From a virus: a stretch of DNA of 64,000 nt. Below the pieces are notes generated by a model, which had not been told where the DNA came from, searched no databases, and was given only the letters and a program-made list of their open reading frames with translations. Location of the stretch: positions 1 to 64,000 of the IMG/VR virus record IMGVR_UViG_3300046008_000291. One strand, given 5' to 3'. The number at the start of each line of letters is the position of its first letter. Positions within the stretch are counted from its first letter, which is position 1. The translations under genes and the position numbers were made by a program. Positions 63,805 to 64,000 of the stretch are shown piece after piece.

Positions 63805-64000
63805 ATGTTAACTAAAATAAAAGAATCAGTATCAAATAAATCAATTGAAGGTGTCGGCACGTTCATTTATTGTGTAACTACACATCGATATCTTTTTCTA
63901 TTACGTAATTCAAGTAGATACGCAGGTACATGGGGATTAGCAGGTGGTAAGATCGATAGTGGCGAGCAGTTACTCGAATCCCTACATCGTGAACTTACAG
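63805..64000 (+). CDS. Nudix hydrolase, N-terminal part (cut by window edge)
   Basis: An open frame from ATG at 63805 to the right edge (65 codons). It reads MLTKIKESVSNKSIEGVG, a strand with YLFLLRNSS, TWGLAGGKIDSGEQLLES and HREL, i.e. the first two thirds of a Nudix box (GGxxxxGE then REL). Nudix enzymes cleave nucleoside diphosphates linked to other groups, such as oxidised dNTPs, NAD, ADP-ribose or RNA caps. Predicted to be leaderless from a perfect early promoter. Substrate cannot be told. Confidence 0.82.
   Translation, partial: MLTKIKESVSNKSIEGVGTFIYCVTTHRYLFLLRNSSRYAGTWGLAGGKIDSGEQLLESLHRELT

Noticed and set aside
1-64000. CRISPR array, insertion sequence, integrase or attachment site
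   Set aside because: No regularly spaced repeats, no transposase or integrase motifs and no long direct repeats were noticed; the gene set is that of a lytic T4-like phage.

Overview
The window is part of the genome of a T4-like (Tevenvirinae-related) myovirus of the marine or freshwater bacterioplankton type. It carries primase, UvsW, UvsX, UvsY and gp32 for replication and recombination. It also carries gp16 and gp17 for packaging, gp4, gp13, gp15, gp18 and gp19 for the virion, and gp1 dNMP kinase. T4-type late promoters (TATAAATA or [ACG]TAAATA) precede many genes. DNA is AT-rich, genes are tightly packed and mostly on the minus strand, and neighbouring genes often overlap by 1-10 bases. 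The host is Gram-negative. A porin with a betaproteobacteria-like signal peptide and first strand, a complete formate-tetrahydrofolate ligase and an S-adenosylhomocysteinase remnant point to a one-carbon specialist, possibly a Methylophilales (OM43 or Methylopumilus-like) bacterium. This host is an inference from gene content; SAR11 remains possible.

Layout. 1-6.6 kb: replication block with the N-terminus of primase, a small DnaE-like protein, a possible clamp-loader subunit and UvsW. 6.6-9.9 kb: early operon of AAA ATPase, three small membrane peptides and formate-tetrahydrofolate ligase. 9.9-11.6 kb: small early genes and a SleB-type endolysin. 11.6-17.8 kb: glycan cassette under a late promoter. 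17.8-23.9 kb: porin, metallophosphoesterase, S-adenosylhomocysteinase remnant, YkuK-like protein, tyrosine-phosphatase-like protein and small genes. 23.9-30.4 kb: 26 tRNA genes broken up by small ORFs, an HNH endonuclease, a glycosyltransferase-like gene and hairpin-rich non-coding islands. 30.4-42.1 kb: RNA polymerase omega-like protein, a large protein with a possible capsid-targeting N-terminus, sugar and lipid-like modification genes, UvsY, UvsX and gp32. 42.2-63.8 kb: packaging and virion genes. 63.8-64.0 kb: start of a Nudix hydrolase.

Regulation is unusually legible. About 19 sites match the host sigma-70 consensus, nearly all with a 17-base spacer, and mark early units. T4-type late boxes mark virion, glycan and porin genes. 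At several genes the -10 or late box ends only 4-7 bases before the start codon, predicting leaderless mRNAs. Rho-independent terminators separate most units.

The most interesting items are the phage formate-tetrahydrofolate ligase; an S-adenosylhomocysteinase that has lost its whole NAD domain and carries a perfect 18-bp palindrome at the junction; the miniature DnaE-like protein; an omega-like subunit; the predicted leaderless promoters; and odd tRNA genes together with structured islands.
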